Of a stretch of DNA of 64,000 bases, positions 1 to 11,542 are shown one piece after another. The translations under genes and the position numbers were made by a program. Under the pieces are notes generated by a model. The model had not been told where the DNA came from and did no database searches. It saw only the letters and a program-made list of their open reading frames with translations. The stretch's first letter is position 1. The number at the start of each line of letters is the position of its first letter. The stretch is from Hyunsoonleella pacifica (GTDB taxonomy: Bacteria; Bacteroidota; Bacteroidia; Flavobacteriales; Flavobacteriaceae): assembly GCF_004310335.1 (NCBI RefSeq), contig NZ_SIRS01000007.1, positions 173,719 to 237,718 of the forward strand, in the 5' to 3' direction.

Positions 1-2
1 GA

Positions 3-767
3 TCAGAAACATATACATGGGCAGCTAATGGCCAAGATTATACAACAGCGCAATCTGGACTTACAATTACTAACGATGGATGTACAGCTGATGATGTACT
101 AAACTTAACTGTTACGCCAAAACCTGCAGACGACGTTACAAATGCAACCATCTGTTCAGGAGAAACATATACATGGGCAGCTAATGGCCAAGATTATACA
201 ACAGCGCAATCTGGACTTACAATTACTAACGATGGATGTACAGCTGATGATGTACTAAACTTAACTGTTACGCCTCAAACTGTTTGGTATTTGGATGCTG
301 ATGGAGATGGTTACGCAATATCAACGGTTTCTGATTGTTCATCTCCAGGAATAGAATACACATCTAGTGTACTTCCTGTGACTGATTGTGATGATACACC
401 TGGCACTGGAGCTAACATATATCCTGGAGCACCTGAAATCACAGATGATGGTATTGATCAAGATTGTGATGGGTTTGACCAAACCACGCTTGATAGAGAC
501 AAATTAGAATTCAGAAATATTTCTGTGCTACCAAATCCATTTGGTAATACTATTAACATTGATTTACCTTCAAGCTATAATAGTGTAGAGTTTGGTATAC
601 AGATATTCGACATGAATGGTAGATTAGTTATAGATAGACAATATTCTAGTTCTAACAGAAGAATAAGTGTAAATGGTTTAGATCAATTAGACCAAGCACC
701 TTATGTTGTGAAAATAATAAATATAGAAACTGGATTCTCTATGATGAAACAGTTAATAAAATTCTAA
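3..767 (+). CDS. C-terminal part of a T9SS-exported repeat adhesin (5' end outside window)
   Basis: The frame is open from the left window edge, so this is the tail of a larger gene; the TTG at 291 is internal. It starts with two copies of a 52-aa repeat (containing SGETYTW, GQDYTT and LTITNDGC), which are identical at DNA level over 113 bases. A MopE-like metal-binding motif follows (DADGDGY, DCDD, YPGAPE, DGIDQDCDG), rich in Asp as in calcium-binding repeats. The last ~85 residues are a T9SS type A sorting domain (SVLPNPFGN, then IFDMNGRLV, then a conserved end in MMKQLIKF), which directs export across the outer membrane and attachment to the cell surface. A hairpin terminator follows the stop. 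The role is probably adhesion; the target cannot be told from this fragment. Confidence 0.85.
   Translation, partial: SETYTWAANGQDYTTAQSGLTITNDGCTADDVLNLTVTPKPADDVTNATICSGETYTWAANGQDYTTAQSGLTITNDGCTADDVLNLTVTPQTVWYLDADGDGYAISTVSDCSSPGIEYTSSVLPVTDCDDTPGTGANIYPGAPEITDDGIDQDCDGFDQTTLDRDKLEFRNISVLPNPFGNTINIDLPSSYNSVEFGIQIFDMNGRLVIDRQYSSSNRRISVNGLDQLDQAPYVVKIINIETGFSMMKQLIKF
6..118 (+). repeat. 113-bp repeat unit, copy 1
   Basis: This stretch is identical base for base to 162..274, at a period of 156 bp (52 codons). It is a coding repeat inside the adhesin. Perfect identity at synonymous sites points to recent duplication or gene conversion. Confidence 0.95.
162..274 (+). repeat. 113-bp repeat unit, copy 2
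   Basis: Second perfect copy of 6..118. The flanking linker (PKPADDVTNATICSG) occurs once between the copies, so a full unit is 52 aa. More units probably lie beyond the left edge. Confidence 0.95.
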
Positions 768-791
768 TCAACTATAAGTAATAAAAAAAAG

Positions 792-823
792 AGGCTGAGT
801 TTAATGAAAACTCAGCCTTTTTT
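792..823 (+). terminator. Rho-independent terminator of the adhesin gene
   Basis: An 11-bp perfect stem (AGGCTGAGTTT at 792-802 with its complement at 808-818) and a 5-nt loop are followed by a run of T. Confidence 0.9.
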
Positions 824-900
824 CTATAAAATCATTCCTCAAACAATTTACACTTAAAATTTTAATTAATTGATTTTCAATAAATTAATTTTTAATAATG

Positions 901-984
901 TATTTCATCGATTATTTTTGTATTTCATGGAGTTACACTTTATATTTGGTGCTTAAATAATTAGTCCCAAGCTAAATTTAACCT
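901..984 (+). promoter_or_regulatory. Upstream module related to those of the two downstream paralogues
   Basis: TATTTCATCG (901-910) is repeated as TATTTCATGG (921-930), 20 bp apart. A leader of the form TTAGtCCCAAgCTAAAT..AACCT ends just before the ATG (961-984). Similar blocks precede the genes at 8196 and 11543. Confidence 0.55.
918..948 (+). promoter_or_regulatory. Bacteroidota-type promoter of the 2322-aa gene
   Basis: TTG at 918-920 and TATATTTG at 941-948 are separated by 20 bp. This matches the Bacteroidota sigma-ABfr pattern of TTG about 20 bp upstream of TAnnTTTG. The predicted leader is about 35 nt. Confidence 0.55.
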
Positions 985-987
985 CTC

Positions 988-3900
988 ATGAAAAAAATTA
1001 CTTTTTTATTAAGGAGTACTATCCTTATAGTAAGTATTCTTATTTCTAACAATTTATTTTCACAAACCTGTGGAACAACAATAAGCTCATTTCCTTATTC
1101 TGAAGATTTTGAATCTGGTACTGGAGCTTGGACACAAGCAACAGGTGATAATGGTGATTGGACAAGAGATAATAATGGAACATTATCAAGTGGTACTGGA
1201 CCAACTACAGTAGGAGTTGGCTCTACATTTTACATGTATGTTGAAGCTTCAACAAGTGGCGGTATAGGGTTTCCAAGTAATTTCACGAACTTTGATAGCC
1301 CTTGTTTTGATTTATCAGGAACAGCAAGTGCAACATTCTCTTTTGATTATCATATGTTTGGTGCAGATATGGGTACGCTTAACGTACAAATAAGTACTGA
1401 TAACGGAGCAACATTTCCGACGACATTATGGACAAGAACAGGTAATCAACAAGCAACTCAAGATTCTGGTTACCTTAATACCTCAATCGACTTATCAGCT
1501 TATGTTGGTTCAACAATAAAATTAAGATTTAATGGCATTTCAGGATCCACTGGTAGTGGCTGGAGCAGTGATATTGCTATAGATAATATAAGTTTAAGTG
1601 TTGTTGCTGGAAGTGTGCCAGAAATTAATATTACAGGAAATGCAACTAACATACTAGATGGAGATGTAACTCCTAATGTGAGTGATGATACAGATTTTGG
1701 TAGTGTTGATATTACTGGTGGTACTAACGCTAATACATTTACCATTCAAAATACAGGTACTGTAACATTAAATTTAACAGACCCTTCTCCTTACATCACT
1801 ATAAGTGGTACACACGCAGCCGATTTTTCATTAACAACAAATCCGTCAGCTACCATTGCTGCTGGTGGAAATACATCTTTTACTATTACATTTGATCCTA
1901 GTGCTACTGGATTAAGAACAGCAAACGTTAGTATTGCTAATGATGATTCAAATGAAAACCCATACACCTTTGATATTCAAGGAACTGGAATAGACCCATG
2001 CGGCTCAACAGTGAGTAGTTTTCCATATACTGAAGATTTTGAATCAAATACTGTTGGAGCATGGATTCAAGATACAACTGATAATTTTGATTGGACCGTT
2101 AACAGCGGCGGAACCACTTCTACAGATACCGGCCCAACTGGTGCTGGAGGTGGAACATATTACATTTATACGGAAGCTAGTTCAAATTACAATAATACAA
2201 GTAATCTTTTTAGCCCATGTTTTGACCTTAGTGGCTTAACAAATCCAGAGTTTTCCTTTAGCTACCACATGTATGGTGCTGATCTAGGAACTCTCAATGT
2301 AGATATTAGTACCGATAGTGGAATTACTTACCCTACAAATCTTTGGACACAAACTGGTCAAGTTCAAACTGCAAATGGAGATGCTTGGATTACCGTTACA
2401 TTAAACCTTGCTGCTTATGCTGGGCAAACTATTAAATTAAGAATTCAAGGCATAACAGGAAGTTCCTGGAATAGTGATATAGCAGTAGATGATATTTCTC
2501 TGTACAACACAGCACCAGAACCAGAAATAAACCTTATTGGTAATGCTACAACAATTACAGATGGAGATACAACGCCATCAACCACAGATGATACTGACTT
2601 TGGAAATATTGATGTTACCGTTGGTACTAATGCCAATACGTTTACCATTCAAAATACAGGTACCGCAACCTTAAATTTAACCGATCCATCCCCTTATATT
2701 ACAATAAACGGAACCCATGCAGCCGACTTTACATTAACAGCAAATCCTTCAGCTACTGTAGCTGCCAGTGGCAGTACAACATTTACTATTACATTTAACC
2801 CAAGCGCAACAGGCTTAAGAACCGCAACCGTAAGTATTGCTAATGATGATTCAGACGAAAACCCATATAGTTTTAATATTCAAGGTACGGGGATAACAAC
2901 AGTACAAGAAATAAATATTCAAGGTAATAGCGTTGATATCGCTGATGGTGATACCACACCAGATACAAGCGACGACACAGATTTTGGTAGCATTGTAGTT
3001 ACTAGTGGCAATAATGCCAATACCTTTACCATTCAAAACTTAGGTACCGTATCTAGTTTAAATCTTACAGGAGCTTCTCCTTATATAACTATTGGTGGAG
3101 CCCACCCTGGAGATTTTACTGTAACAAGTATCCCTTCAGCCACCATAGCAGCTAGCAGCAGCACTACTTTTGAAATTACATTCGACCCTAGCGCTCTAGG
3201 TACTAGAACTGCAACTGCATCTATAGCAAATGACGATGGAGATGAAAACCCTTATACTTTTGATATTCAAGGTACTGGAATAAGTGGTCCTCCAACATAT
3301 ACTATCTACTACGAAAATTTTGATAATAATGATGGTGGATGGACTATGACTAACAGTGGCTCTGGCTCAACATGGACATACGGAACAAACACTACTGATA
3401 TATGCGAAGCAAATTACTGGTATACTGATAGCTACAACAACTATTTAACAAATACCGATACATACGCAACAAGCCCTGTAATAGATTTAACAGGTTTCTA
3501 CAATTTAAAGTTCAGTATAGACATACGTTATAATACAGATGCTAATGATGGTGCTTTAATAGAATATTCAACTAATGGATCTACCTGGACCACTTTGGGA
3601 GCTATGGGGGATGGAACGCAATGGTATAATTCTGCAAGTGTAAACGCATTAGGAGCTGTAAATGGCTGGAGCGGAAATAACAGTACTGAATCATTCACGC
3701 CCATAAGAAATTTATCAGAACAAGCAAGCATTGGTTTACCTTCAGCTCTAGATAATGTAGCTACTGTTCAATTTAGAATACGTTTTGCATCCCAAACCTC
3801 AAATGGTGATGGATTTAACTTTGATAACGTGTTTATACATGGAGATCCTTACACGCCTTTTGCTGATCCAAGTTATGCGCCAGGAGGTGTTACCAATAAC

Positions 3901-6900
3901 CTGAAACTCTGGCTAAAAGCCGATTCTGAAATTGGTGTAGTAGCAGATGGATCAGACATTGCTACATGGACAGATCAAGCTCAAGATAACGATGCTGTAA
4001 GTGTTACTGCAACCAGTCCTGTATTTTATAATAGTGCTACCAATAACATCAACTTTAATCCCTATGTTGACTTCGTTAAGACAAACCAAGACGTTATGAA
4101 AGGTAAAGGTGGATATTTTGCAAGAGAATATTTTATTGTAATACAAACTGATGGCGTAATTGACGATGAATTATCTAATACGCAAGCACCAATTTCTGGA
4201 AGACATGCTATAGAAACAATGCATAGTGATGGTAGTGGCTTATACTTTGGAGCAGGATCAATGAGATTTCAAAATTATAACTCTATGGTTAACCACATGG
4301 TTAGTACTGTCCCAACAAGTTTAGCTGGATTAGGATCTAGTGGTTCATGGGGTAGAACGTATTCCAGCGCAACAGATTCTTATGATAATGAAGTTATTGT
4401 TTTCAATATTAAAAACAACGCTACCAATACATCTACAGAAATTTATAAAAATGGTATTAGAATAGATAATGAAACAGGAGAAGTATCATCCGCACCATTT
4501 GACCCATTACCCTTTGTAGAATACCTAAACTCTTACTATTGTTTGGGTAGTGGACGTATCTCTATAAACGGTCACCCTTTTGACACCTTCTTCGATGGAA
4601 AAATCGGTGAAGTTTTAAGCTACTCTCAGACCAACTCATCAACAGATCAGCATAAGATTCTATCTGCACTTTGTATTAAATATGGCATCACACTTCATGA
4701 TACAGCTAGTACTACAGCAGTTAACCTTAATGATAGAGACTATATTGACTCACAAGATACAGTAATATGGGATACAAGTGCCAACAGTGGTTATAACTAC
4801 GATGTTGCAGGTATAGGTAGAGATGATGCATCTGAATTAACACAAAAACAATCTAGCAGTTCTAATGATGCTACTGACGGCACAGGACTAATTGAAGGCA
4901 TATTAACTATTGGATTATCCGATATTTATGATACAAACAGCGACAATGTCACAAGTAATCCAACAAATTTTAATGATAGGGAATTCCTGATGTGGGGTAA
5001 CAATGGATCTGACTTAAATTTAGCAGCTACAGCTATAAGTGTTGATATGAGCTCTGGGATTTCAGGTTTATCTACACCTGTATCATTTGTCGCTATGCAA
5101 CGTAACTGGAAAGTAGTTGAAATTGGAGGAGATATACCTTCTTGTAAAGTTAGAATTCCACAAAATGCGATAAGAAACATAACGCCTCCAGGGAATTATT
5201 ATATGTTTATTTCTGACACTGGAGTTTTCGATCCAACAGCAGATTATAGAGTAATGACTCCTGATGGCAGTGGTAACTTAGAAGCAGACTATAACTTTAA
5301 TGGTACAAAATACATTACATTTGGTTATGCCCCACAAGTTGTTGTTGAACGTTCAGTGTATTTTGATGGTGTTGTTGACTATGTAGATATGGAAAACAAC
5401 TTAGACCTAAATACAACTGAATTTACATTGTCTGCTTGGATTAAAAGAGATACAGGAACAACAAACGCTTCTATAATATCTAAGAGAAATGCAGCAGATT
5501 CAGAAGGATATGATCTTAGAATTAATGGTTCTGGACAATTAGAATTTTCAGTAAATGGAGGAGCTGGCACTCTTAACACTACAGTAGCCATTCCTGAAAA
5601 CAAATGGCATCACGTGGCAGTAATTTATGAGAGTGGTACAGCAAGATTGTATATAGACGGTGTAGAAGCTGCGTCAAGCACTTTACCAGCACCAGTAGCT
5701 ACCTCGCAAAAATTCTTAGTGGCTGCCGCTGATGGTTTTGACCCAAATACAACTGACTATTTTACCGGAAACATTGATGAAGTAAGAGTTTGGGATGTAG
5801 CACTTTCTTTAGATCAATTAAGGTATGTTATGAATCAAGAAATCATTAATGATAGTACCTTAGCATTAGAATATGGAGATGTTATCCCAACTACTATTAC
5901 AAAATGTGAAATTAGTAGCATACCATGGACTGATTTAGCAGGATATTATCCAATGTCAGTATACACATATACCAACACAGATGACATGTCGGGTAATAAT
6001 ATTCAAGGCGCTTTACGAAATTTAAATACAGTTGATTACCAAACTGCCCCACTACCTTACAGCACCCAAGCTGCTGGTTCATGGGATACAGCAGGAACTT
6101 GGTTAAACAATTCGGTAGTAGATTTACCTAATGCTTTATCAATTGTAGATGGCACTACACCAATAAGTTGGAATATAGTAGAAATAAACCATGACACTTA
6201 CCTTGGTGCCTCATCTACAACAACAAGAACAAGAGATTGTTCAGTACAAGCTCTGATTATAAATAGTGGCGATTTACAAGTGAATGGAGACACAGCTGCT
6301 AATGAAGGTATAGGCTTAACCGTAACACATTATTTATTACTTGACGGCACCATTGATCTAGAAGGAGAATCGCAATTAGTACAATCAGACCGTAGTGATT
6401 TTGATATCGCTAGCACAGGCACATTAGAACGTGATCAACAAGGTGTACCTAGTACTTATATCTATAATTATTGGTGTTCCCCAGTTGCTCCAACTAGTAA
6501 TGCAGACCATACAGTTGCTAGTGTATTTAATAACATAGGCTTTCTAACCACAGGCTACAATGGTACAACATCTCCATTGCAAAATGCCGATTATTGGATT
6601 TGGACCTATACTAATTTACCAGACGATGATTATTCACAATGGCAACATGCTAGAAGCACAACTCCTATTTCTGTAGGAGAAGGGTTTACAATGAAAGGAC
6701 CAGGTGTAGCCACTCCAGAACAAAATTATGAATTTGTTGGACAACCTAATAACGGAGATTTTAGCTTACCAATTACTGTTGATAATGATTATTTAATTGG
6801 TAACCCATACCCTTCCGCCTTAGACGCAAATGCATTTATTTTAGATAACTTAAGTGCTGCTGACGGAGGAACTAATACACAAAATGTAATTAATGGTGCC

Positions 6901-7956
6901 TTATACTTTTGGGATCATTTTTCAGATAACACACATAACCTTGGTTCTTACGAAGGTGGTTATGCCACTTTAACCTTAATTGGTGGAACTCTGGCTATAT
7001 CAGACGATGCTAGAATTAATGTAACTTATGCAACAGGAACAAAACGCCCTGAAAGGTATATACCAGTAGGACAAGGGTTCTTTGCTTCAGCTGTAAACGA
7101 TCCTACCTTAACTGGGTTATCACAACCAATAGTTGGTGGAAATATCTTAATTAGAAACAGTCAAAGAGTATTTCAAAGAGAAACTGTTTCTGGATCAAAT
7201 ACAGGTTCTATTTTTGTAAAAAGCAACAATACAAAGAAATCTACAGCCAGTAATAACACAGAACAAGATACAAGACAAAAAATAAGACTAATGTTTGATT
7301 CTCCTGACGGATATCATCGTGAATTACTTGTGGGTGTAGATGAAAGAACCACAAATAATTTTGATCTTGGATATGATGCTATTTTATTAGATGTTGGCAA
7401 TGAAGATATGTATTGGAATTTTAATGATACACCACTGGTAATTCAAGGTGTTGATAATTTTGAAGAAAGCCAAGTACTTCCATTAGGCATAAAAACCTCA
7501 AAGCCAGGTATATCTACAATAAGAATTAATGAGTTAATAAATATTGAAACTAACAAAAGCATCTATTTACATGATAAAGAATTAGATGTGCACCATGATT
7601 TAAAACAAAGTGACTATACTGTCAATCTACAAGCTGGAGAATATAAAGATAGATTTGAAATAACCTTTGGCAATAATAATAGTGCTTCACTTGGAACAGA
7701 TGATTTTGAATTTGATGATTTAGTAATTCGTTATCAAAATGACAACAATAAATTAGTGATTGAAAATCCAAAAGAACGAACTGTCAATGCAATCGAAATT
7801 TTCAATTTGTTAAGTCAATCGATAAAAAATTTTGACGAAGCATCTAATAAGAATCAAATTCTACATGAAGTAAATGATGTTTCTACTGGTGTATACCTTG
7901 TAAAAATTCATTTAGATGATAACCAATCGATTTCACAAAAGATTATTATTGAATAA
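988..7956 (+). CDS. Giant secreted MAM / choice-of-anchor-D / LamG protein with T9SS tail
   Basis: A 2322-aa surface protein with a signal peptide at about residues 1-26 (ending LFSQ). Modules in order: MAM-like lectin domain (~28-205), choice-of-anchor-D module (~212-335), second MAM-like domain (~336-508), two more anchor-D modules (~513-765), a third MAM-like jelly-roll (~767-955), a lectin-like region ending in a DUF8202-type segment (~963-1330; [17 protein letters not shown]), and a LamG/Concanavalin-A domain (~1454-1620; WHHVAVIYE). A C-terminal region (~1690-2240) is shared with the next two genes ([36 protein letters not shown]). A T9SS sorting domain lies at ~2247-2322. Domain names are recognised by eye. 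A role in carbohydrate binding or adhesion is likely but unproven. Confidence 0.88.
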   Translation: MKKITFLLRSTILIVSILISNNLFSQTCGTTISSFPYSEDFESGTGAWTQATGDNGDWTRDNNGTLSSGTGPTTVGVGSTFYMYVEASTSGGIGFPSNFTNFDSPCFDLSGTASATFSFDYHMFGADMGTLNVQISTDNGATFPTTLWTRTGNQQATQDSGYLNTSIDLSAYVGSTIKLRFNGISGSTGSGWSSDIAIDNISLSVVAGSVPEINITGNATNILDGDVTPNVSDDTDFGSVDITGGTNANTFTIQNTGTVTLNLTDPSPYITISGTHAADFSLTTNPSATIAAGGNTSFTITFDPSATGLRTANVSIANDDSNENPYTFDIQGTGIDPCGSTVSSFPYTEDFESNTVGAWIQDTTDNFDWTVNSGGTTSTDTGPTGAGGGTYYIYTEASSNYNNTSNLFSPCFDLSGLTNPEFSFSYHMYGADLGTLNVDISTDSGITYPTNLWTQTGQVQTANGDAWITVTLNLAAYAGQTIKLRIQGITGSSWNSDIAVDDISLYNTAPEPEINLIGNATTITDGDTTPSTTDDTDFGNIDVTVGTNANTFTIQNTGTATLNLTDPSPYITINGTHAADFTLTANPSATVAASGSTTFTITFNPSATGLRTATVSIANDDSDENPYSFNIQGTGITTVQEINIQGNSVDIADGDTTPDTSDDTDFGSIVVTSGNNANTFTIQNLGTVSSLNLTGASPYITIGGAHPGDFTVTSIPSATIAASSSTTFEITFDPSALGTRTATASIANDDGDENPYTFDIQGTGISGPPTYTIYYENFDNNDGGWTMTNSGSGSTWTYGTNTTDICEANYWYTDSYNNYLTNTDTYATSPVIDLTGFYNLKFSIDIRYNTDANDGALIEYSTNGSTWTTLGAMGDGTQWYNSASVNALGAVNGWSGNNSTESFTPIRNLSEQASIGLPSALDNVATVQFRIRFASQTSNGDGFNFDNVFIHGDPYTPFADPSYAPGGVTNNLKLWLKADSEIGVVADGSDIATWTDQAQDNDAVSVTATSPVFYNSATNNINFNPYVDFVKTNQDVMKGKGGYFAREYFIVIQTDGVIDDELSNTQAPISGRHAIETMHSDGSGLYFGAGSMRFQNYNSMVNHMVSTVPTSLAGLGSSGSWGRTYSSATDSYDNEVIVFNIKNNATNTSTEIYKNGIRIDNETGEVSSAPFDPLPFVEYLNSYYCLGSGRISINGHPFDTFFDGKIGEVLSYSQTNSSTDQHKILSALCIKYGITLHDTASTTAVNLNDRDYIDSQDTVIWDTSANSGYNYDVAGIGRDDASELTQKQSSSSNDATDGTGLIEGILTIGLSDIYDTNSDNVTSNPTNFNDREFLMWGNNGSDLNLAATAISVDMSSGISGLSTPVSFVAMQRNWKVVEIGGDIPSCKVRIPQNAIRNITPPGNYYMFISDTGVFDPTADYRVMTPDGSGNLEADYNFNGTKYITFGYAPQVVVERSVYFDGVVDYVDMENNLDLNTTEFTLSAWIKRDTGTTNASIISKRNAADSEGYDLRINGSGQLEFSVNGGAGTLNTTVAIPENKWHHVAVIYESGTARLYIDGVEAASSTLPAPVATSQKFLVAAADGFDPNTTDYFTGNIDEVRVWDVALSLDQLRYVMNQEIINDSTLALEYGDVIPTTITKCEISSIPWTDLAGYYPMSVYTYTNTDDMSGNNIQGALRNLNTVDYQTAPLPYSTQAAGSWDTAGTWLNNSVVDLPNALSIVDGTTPISWNIVEINHDTYLGASSTTTRTRDCSVQALIINSGDLQVNGDTAANEGIGLTVTHYLLLDGTIDLEGESQLVQSDRSDFDIASTGTLERDQQGVPSTYIYNYWCSPVAPTSNADHTVASVFNNIGFLTTGYNGTTSPLQNADYWIWTYTNLPDDDYSQWQHARSTTPISVGEGFTMKGPGVATPEQNYEFVGQPNNGDFSLPITVDNDYLIGNPYPSALDANAFILDNLSAADGGTNTQNVINGALYFWDHFSDNTHNLGSYEGGYATLTLIGGTLAISDDARINVTYATGTKRPERYIPVGQGFFASAVNDPTLTGLSQPIVGGNILIRNSQRVFQRETVSGSNTGSIFVKSNNTKKSTASNNTEQDTRQKIRLMFDSPDGYHRELLVGVDERTTNNFDLGYDAILLDVGNEDMYWNFNDTPLVIQGVDNFEESQVLPLGIKTSKPGISTIRINELINIETNKSIYLHDKELDVHHDLKQSDYTVNLQAGEYKDRFEITFGNNNSASLGTDDFEFDDLVIRYQNDNNKLVIENPKERTVNAIEIFNLLSQSIKNFDEASNKNQILHEVNDVSTGVYLVKIHLDDNQSISQKIIIE

Positions 7957-7980
7957 AAAATAAATTTAGTTTTAATAATA

Positions 7981-8030
7981 AAAAGTTGGAGATTTTAGGT
8001 AAAAGCTAATTCGCTCCAACTTTTTATTTT
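7981..8030 (+). terminator. Terminator of the 2322-aa gene
   Basis: An 11-bp stem (AAAAGTTGGAG at 7981-7991 with 8014-8024) closes a 22-nt loop and is followed by a T-rich run. Confidence 0.8.
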
Positions 8031-8082
8031 ATCTAAAATGAAAAGCTTATTTATACATCATTTTATTTTAAAAATGCTTTTC

Positions 8083-8191
8083 ATCGATTATTTCATACAT
8101 TTTATCGTTTATTTGAAAAATAAATCTTTATATTAGCACAATGCTATTTTTTAGCATACAAAACATATTTAGCCCCAAACTAAATAACCTA
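8083..8191 (+). promoter_or_regulatory. Conserved upstream module with 21-bp direct repeat
   Basis: ATCGATTATTT (8083-8093) and ATCGTTTATTT (8104-8114) are direct repeats 21 bp apart. They are followed by an AT-rich promoter region (TATATTAG at 8129-8136) and a leader at 8168-8191 (TTTAGCCCCAAACTAAATAA and the next 4 bases) that is identical to 11516-11539. This is probably a shared control region of the paralogues. Confidence 0.55.
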
Positions 8192-8195
8192 TAAC

Positions 8196-11100
8196 ATGAA
8201 GCATATTGCTATTACACTCTTAATAGTGTTCTCTCTCTTTTTTAATACTTTAAAAGTATTTGCTCAACTTCATACTACTCCCGAATGTGGAAATAATTAT
8301 ACACTAAATTGGTCTACATACCCAGAAGATTCAAATGAATATGGCTGGCCATCTGGCGCATTATCAAATGTGCTTAATAATGTTGATAATTCTGATGTAG
8401 ATATTACTATTACATTTACCGGAGAAACAAGTACCTTAGGGTTTTGGGCAGGACAAACCCCAAAAGTAGGGACAAAATCCAGTTATCTACACAAAGGCAT
8501 CGATTTGTTAAGCAATGGCTTCGTTAAAGATGGGATTACATGCACCATAACATTTAGCAAACCTATATATGCACTGTCTTTCGACATACACCATATCAAT
8601 GTATATGAAGTAAATGGGGATAAATATACCATTACTGGAAAAAATCTAGAAGGAGATATTATTTACCCTGAGTTCACGCATTCCCCTTCCCCTTCATATA
8701 CTACTGATGAAACAACAGGAATTGTAAATGCTGTATCTAATTTAACTTCTGGAGAAAATCCTATTGTAGGCGTAAACTTTACTGATCCAAACTATATAAC
8801 AAGCATAACTATTCTTTGGGAAGACTGTGAAAGCTGTGCAGCTGAAAAAGCACATGCTACAGGTATTGGTAATTTTAGTTTCTGTACACCACAAACACTA
8901 GACTTTGATGGAGAAGATGACTACATCAGTACTCCTGCATTTCTAGGAGGTCATGATCAAATAACAATGATGTCTTGGATCAAAGCAGATAGCAATTCAG
9001 GTTCTAGTGAAATCATGGGACAACGTAATTTTAGATTATACCTAGATAACAATAACAAACTAAAAACTTTTATAAAAACCGATACTGGATTGGAAATAGT
9101 TTCTCCTGATATTACTGAAGGGTTCATTGAGCCTAATATATGGCAACATGTAGCTGTAGTGTATGATGGAGATACTGGTATAGTTCTTTTGTATTTAAAT
9201 GGCAATATTATTTGGAGTTATTCAGATGCAGTACTCGCCAACACTACAATTAATAACACCACAGATTGGAATACAGACCACGACTTTGAAATAGGTAGAA
9301 ACACCGAAATAAAAAATAATTATTTTGAAGGCTCCATTAATGAGATAAGAATATATAAAACTGCATTAAATAGCAATCAATTACATCAACAGATAAATCA
9401 AAAAATAAAAAACAATAATGGATATGTTAGAGGAACAACGATTCCTAAAGATATAGTTGATTTAACCTGGGACGATTTAATTCTTTATTACAAAATGGAT
9501 ATTCTGGACACAGGCTATACATTAGACAGTTCTCTCAGTAATAAACATGGCCTGTTACACAATATGTCTACATTTCAGGAATACACAGCTCCACTACCCT
9601 ATATCACAAAAACAAATAACAACAATAACAACTGGAAAGATGCCAATAGTTGGCTACATGGTAATACTTGGAATATACACAATGATGTTCCTGAACATGC
9701 TATTGTCTCAATACAAAGTAATATAGAAACCAACGAGAATTTGAACACTATAGGGCTAATAGTTAATCAAGGAAAAAATCTTATCATAAACAATAATTCT
9801 GGCTTATTTAACTCTTGGTATTTAAAACTAGATGGCAACATAAAACTAAAGGATGGAGGACAACTAATACAAACTGAAAATAGTACTTTAGATGAAACTA
9901 GTAGTGGTGTTTTAGAAAAAGACATTAAAGGTACTTCTGATAAGTATACTTATAATTACTGGTCATCTCCTGTAAGTAAACAAAGTAATATAAAAAATAA
10001 TACCAATTATACTGTTCAAGATATTTTTTATGGTATAGAATTTTTAACCAATGGATACGATGGTTCTGAAATTCCACTTGGTATTGCTGACTATTGGATT
10101 TGGAAATTCAGTAACAAGCTAAGTGATGATTATGCATCATGGCAACATGTTAGAAGTACTGGCGAGATTGCTCCCGGGGAAGGTTTCACTATGAAAGGCC
10201 CTGGCACAAACGCAATAGATTCTAAACAAGAATACACACTTAAAGGTAAACCAAATAATGGAGACATTAACTTGACCGTAAATGCAGGAAACGATTATTT
10301 AGTTGGCAACCCTTATCCATCAGCAATAGACGCTGTAGAGTTTCTTCTAGACAACAAAGCCGAAATATCTGGATTAGGTTCTACCAATGGTTCATTATAT
10401 TTCTGGCAACATTGGGGAGGTGGCTCACATGTTGCTAACGATTATCAAGGAGGATATGCTACATTTTCTCTTTCTGGTAGTATACCAGCAGCTTCTAAAG
10501 GAACTAATACACAAGAAACAGAAACTAAAAATACCGCTGCAGAAATACCTGGAAGATATATTCCAGTTGGTCAAGGGTTTTATATTACTTCAGAAACTAA
10601 TGGTACCATAAAATTCAATAACAGCCAGCGCGTATTTTATAATAATGATGATACTAATTCAATAAAGTTCAAAAATAATTCAGCAAACAAAAAAATAGAA
10701 AATAGCATTGGAGACTCAAGAATGAAACTTAGAATTGGATTTTATTCTGCAAATACAATAAAAAGACAGCTTCTTTTAACCGAAGACAAGAATGCAACTT
10801 TTGGTGTAGACTGGGGGTACGACTCAAAGTATATTGACACACAAATTGATGACATGTATTGGATGCTCAATCGTGAAAAATATTTAATTCAAGCCATTGA
10901 TACTATAACCCCTCAAACAATACTTCCTATAGGGGTTCACACCAATAAACCTGGTTTAAATAGCATAAGTATTGACAAACTAGAAAATCCAACTTCAGAA
11001 ATTGAGATATATCTTCATGACAAAGAACTCGATGTTTATCATAATTTAAAAGAATCAAAATATGAAACTTATTTACCTGAAGGGGAAGTCTTAGAAAGAT

Positions 11101-11399
11101 TTGAAATTACGTTTTCTAAATCTCAAAATATCTTAAGCACAGAAAAGCGCGAAAATCTGGAAACAATGGATGTTTACTATTCAAACAAAAATAATAGTAT
11201 TACAATAAATAACCCTAATGCTCAAAACATTAAACTTGTAGAAATGTTTAACATTCTTGGGCAGTCATTATTTAATCTCAATGTAGATTCCAATAAAAAA
11301 CTCATAGAATATAAAGTGCCTCAAAATATTTCTGGAAATTATGTAATTAATATTGAAACCGATTTAATGAAAATTACCAAAAAAATACTCATTAGATAA
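8196..11399 (+). CDS. Secreted LamG-domain protein with T9SS tail, paralogue A
   Basis: A 1067-aa protein with a signal peptide (~1-24, ending KVFAQ). An N-terminal domain of ~210 residues with a conserved Cys pair (CESC near residue 212) follows. A LamG/Con-A-like domain lies at ~235-415 (LDFDGEDDYI, IMGQRNFRLY, WQHVAVVYDG). The C-terminal half is homologous to that of the preceding giant protein ([47 protein letters not shown]). A T9SS-type sorting domain with the core MFNILGQSLF ends the protein. It is closely similar along its whole length to the next gene, so the two arose by duplication. It is probably a surface lectin or adhesin; no catalytic motif was seen. Confidence 0.88.
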   Translation: MKHIAITLLIVFSLFFNTLKVFAQLHTTPECGNNYTLNWSTYPEDSNEYGWPSGALSNVLNNVDNSDVDITITFTGETSTLGFWAGQTPKVGTKSSYLHKGIDLLSNGFVKDGITCTITFSKPIYALSFDIHHINVYEVNGDKYTITGKNLEGDIIYPEFTHSPSPSYTTDETTGIVNAVSNLTSGENPIVGVNFTDPNYITSITILWEDCESCAAEKAHATGIGNFSFCTPQTLDFDGEDDYISTPAFLGGHDQITMMSWIKADSNSGSSEIMGQRNFRLYLDNNNKLKTFIKTDTGLEIVSPDITEGFIEPNIWQHVAVVYDGDTGIVLLYLNGNIIWSYSDAVLANTTINNTTDWNTDHDFEIGRNTEIKNNYFEGSINEIRIYKTALNSNQLHQQINQKIKNNNGYVRGTTIPKDIVDLTWDDLILYYKMDILDTGYTLDSSLSNKHGLLHNMSTFQEYTAPLPYITKTNNNNNNWKDANSWLHGNTWNIHNDVPEHAIVSIQSNIETNENLNTIGLIVNQGKNLIINNNSGLFNSWYLKLDGNIKLKDGGQLIQTENSTLDETSSGVLEKDIKGTSDKYTYNYWSSPVSKQSNIKNNTNYTVQDIFYGIEFLTNGYDGSEIPLGIADYWIWKFSNKLSDDYASWQHVRSTGEIAPGEGFTMKGPGTNAIDSKQEYTLKGKPNNGDINLTVNAGNDYLVGNPYPSAIDAVEFLLDNKAEISGLGSTNGSLYFWQHWGGGSHVANDYQGGYATFSLSGSIPAASKGTNTQETETKNTAAEIPGRYIPVGQGFYITSETNGTIKFNNSQRVFYNNDDTNSIKFKNNSANKKIENSIGDSRMKLRIGFYSANTIKRQLLLTEDKNATFGVDWGYDSKYIDTQIDDMYWMLNREKYLIQAIDTITPQTILPIGVHTNKPGLNSISIDKLENPTSEIEIYLHDKELDVYHNLKESKYETYLPEGEVLERFEITFSKSQNILSTEKRENLETMDVYYSNKNNSITINNPNAQNIKLVEMFNILGQSLFNLNVDSNKKLIEYKVPQNISGNYVINIETDLMKITKKILIR

Positions 11400-11438
11400 T
11401 CTAAAAACAGTGTAAACATTTAACTAAATCGCATTTAG

Positions 11439-11539
11439 TCGATTATTTTATACTTTTCATCGTTTTTTGAAAACAAAATCGTACATTTACAACATATACG
11501 TTTCGTTTATAAATATTTAGCCCCAAACTAAATAACCTA
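11439..11539 (+). promoter_or_regulatory. Conserved upstream module, second copy
   Basis: TCGATTATTT at 11439 and ATCGTTTTTT at 11459 put their TCG cores exactly 21 bp apart, as in the previous gene. A near -7 element (TACATTTA, 11482-11489) follows, then the leader identical to 8168-8191. Confidence 0.55.
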
Positions 11540-11542
11540 CAT

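Noticed and set aside
6-274. Direct repeats that could suggest a CRISPR array.
   Set aside because: The repeats are 113 bp, in frame, and encode a 52-aa protein repeat with no spacer-like variation.
8129-8136. TATATTAG before the 1067-aa gene as a full promoter with the nearby TTG.
   Set aside because: The TTG lies only 13 bp upstream, too close for the usual 17-23 bp spacing, so the exact promoter is left open.
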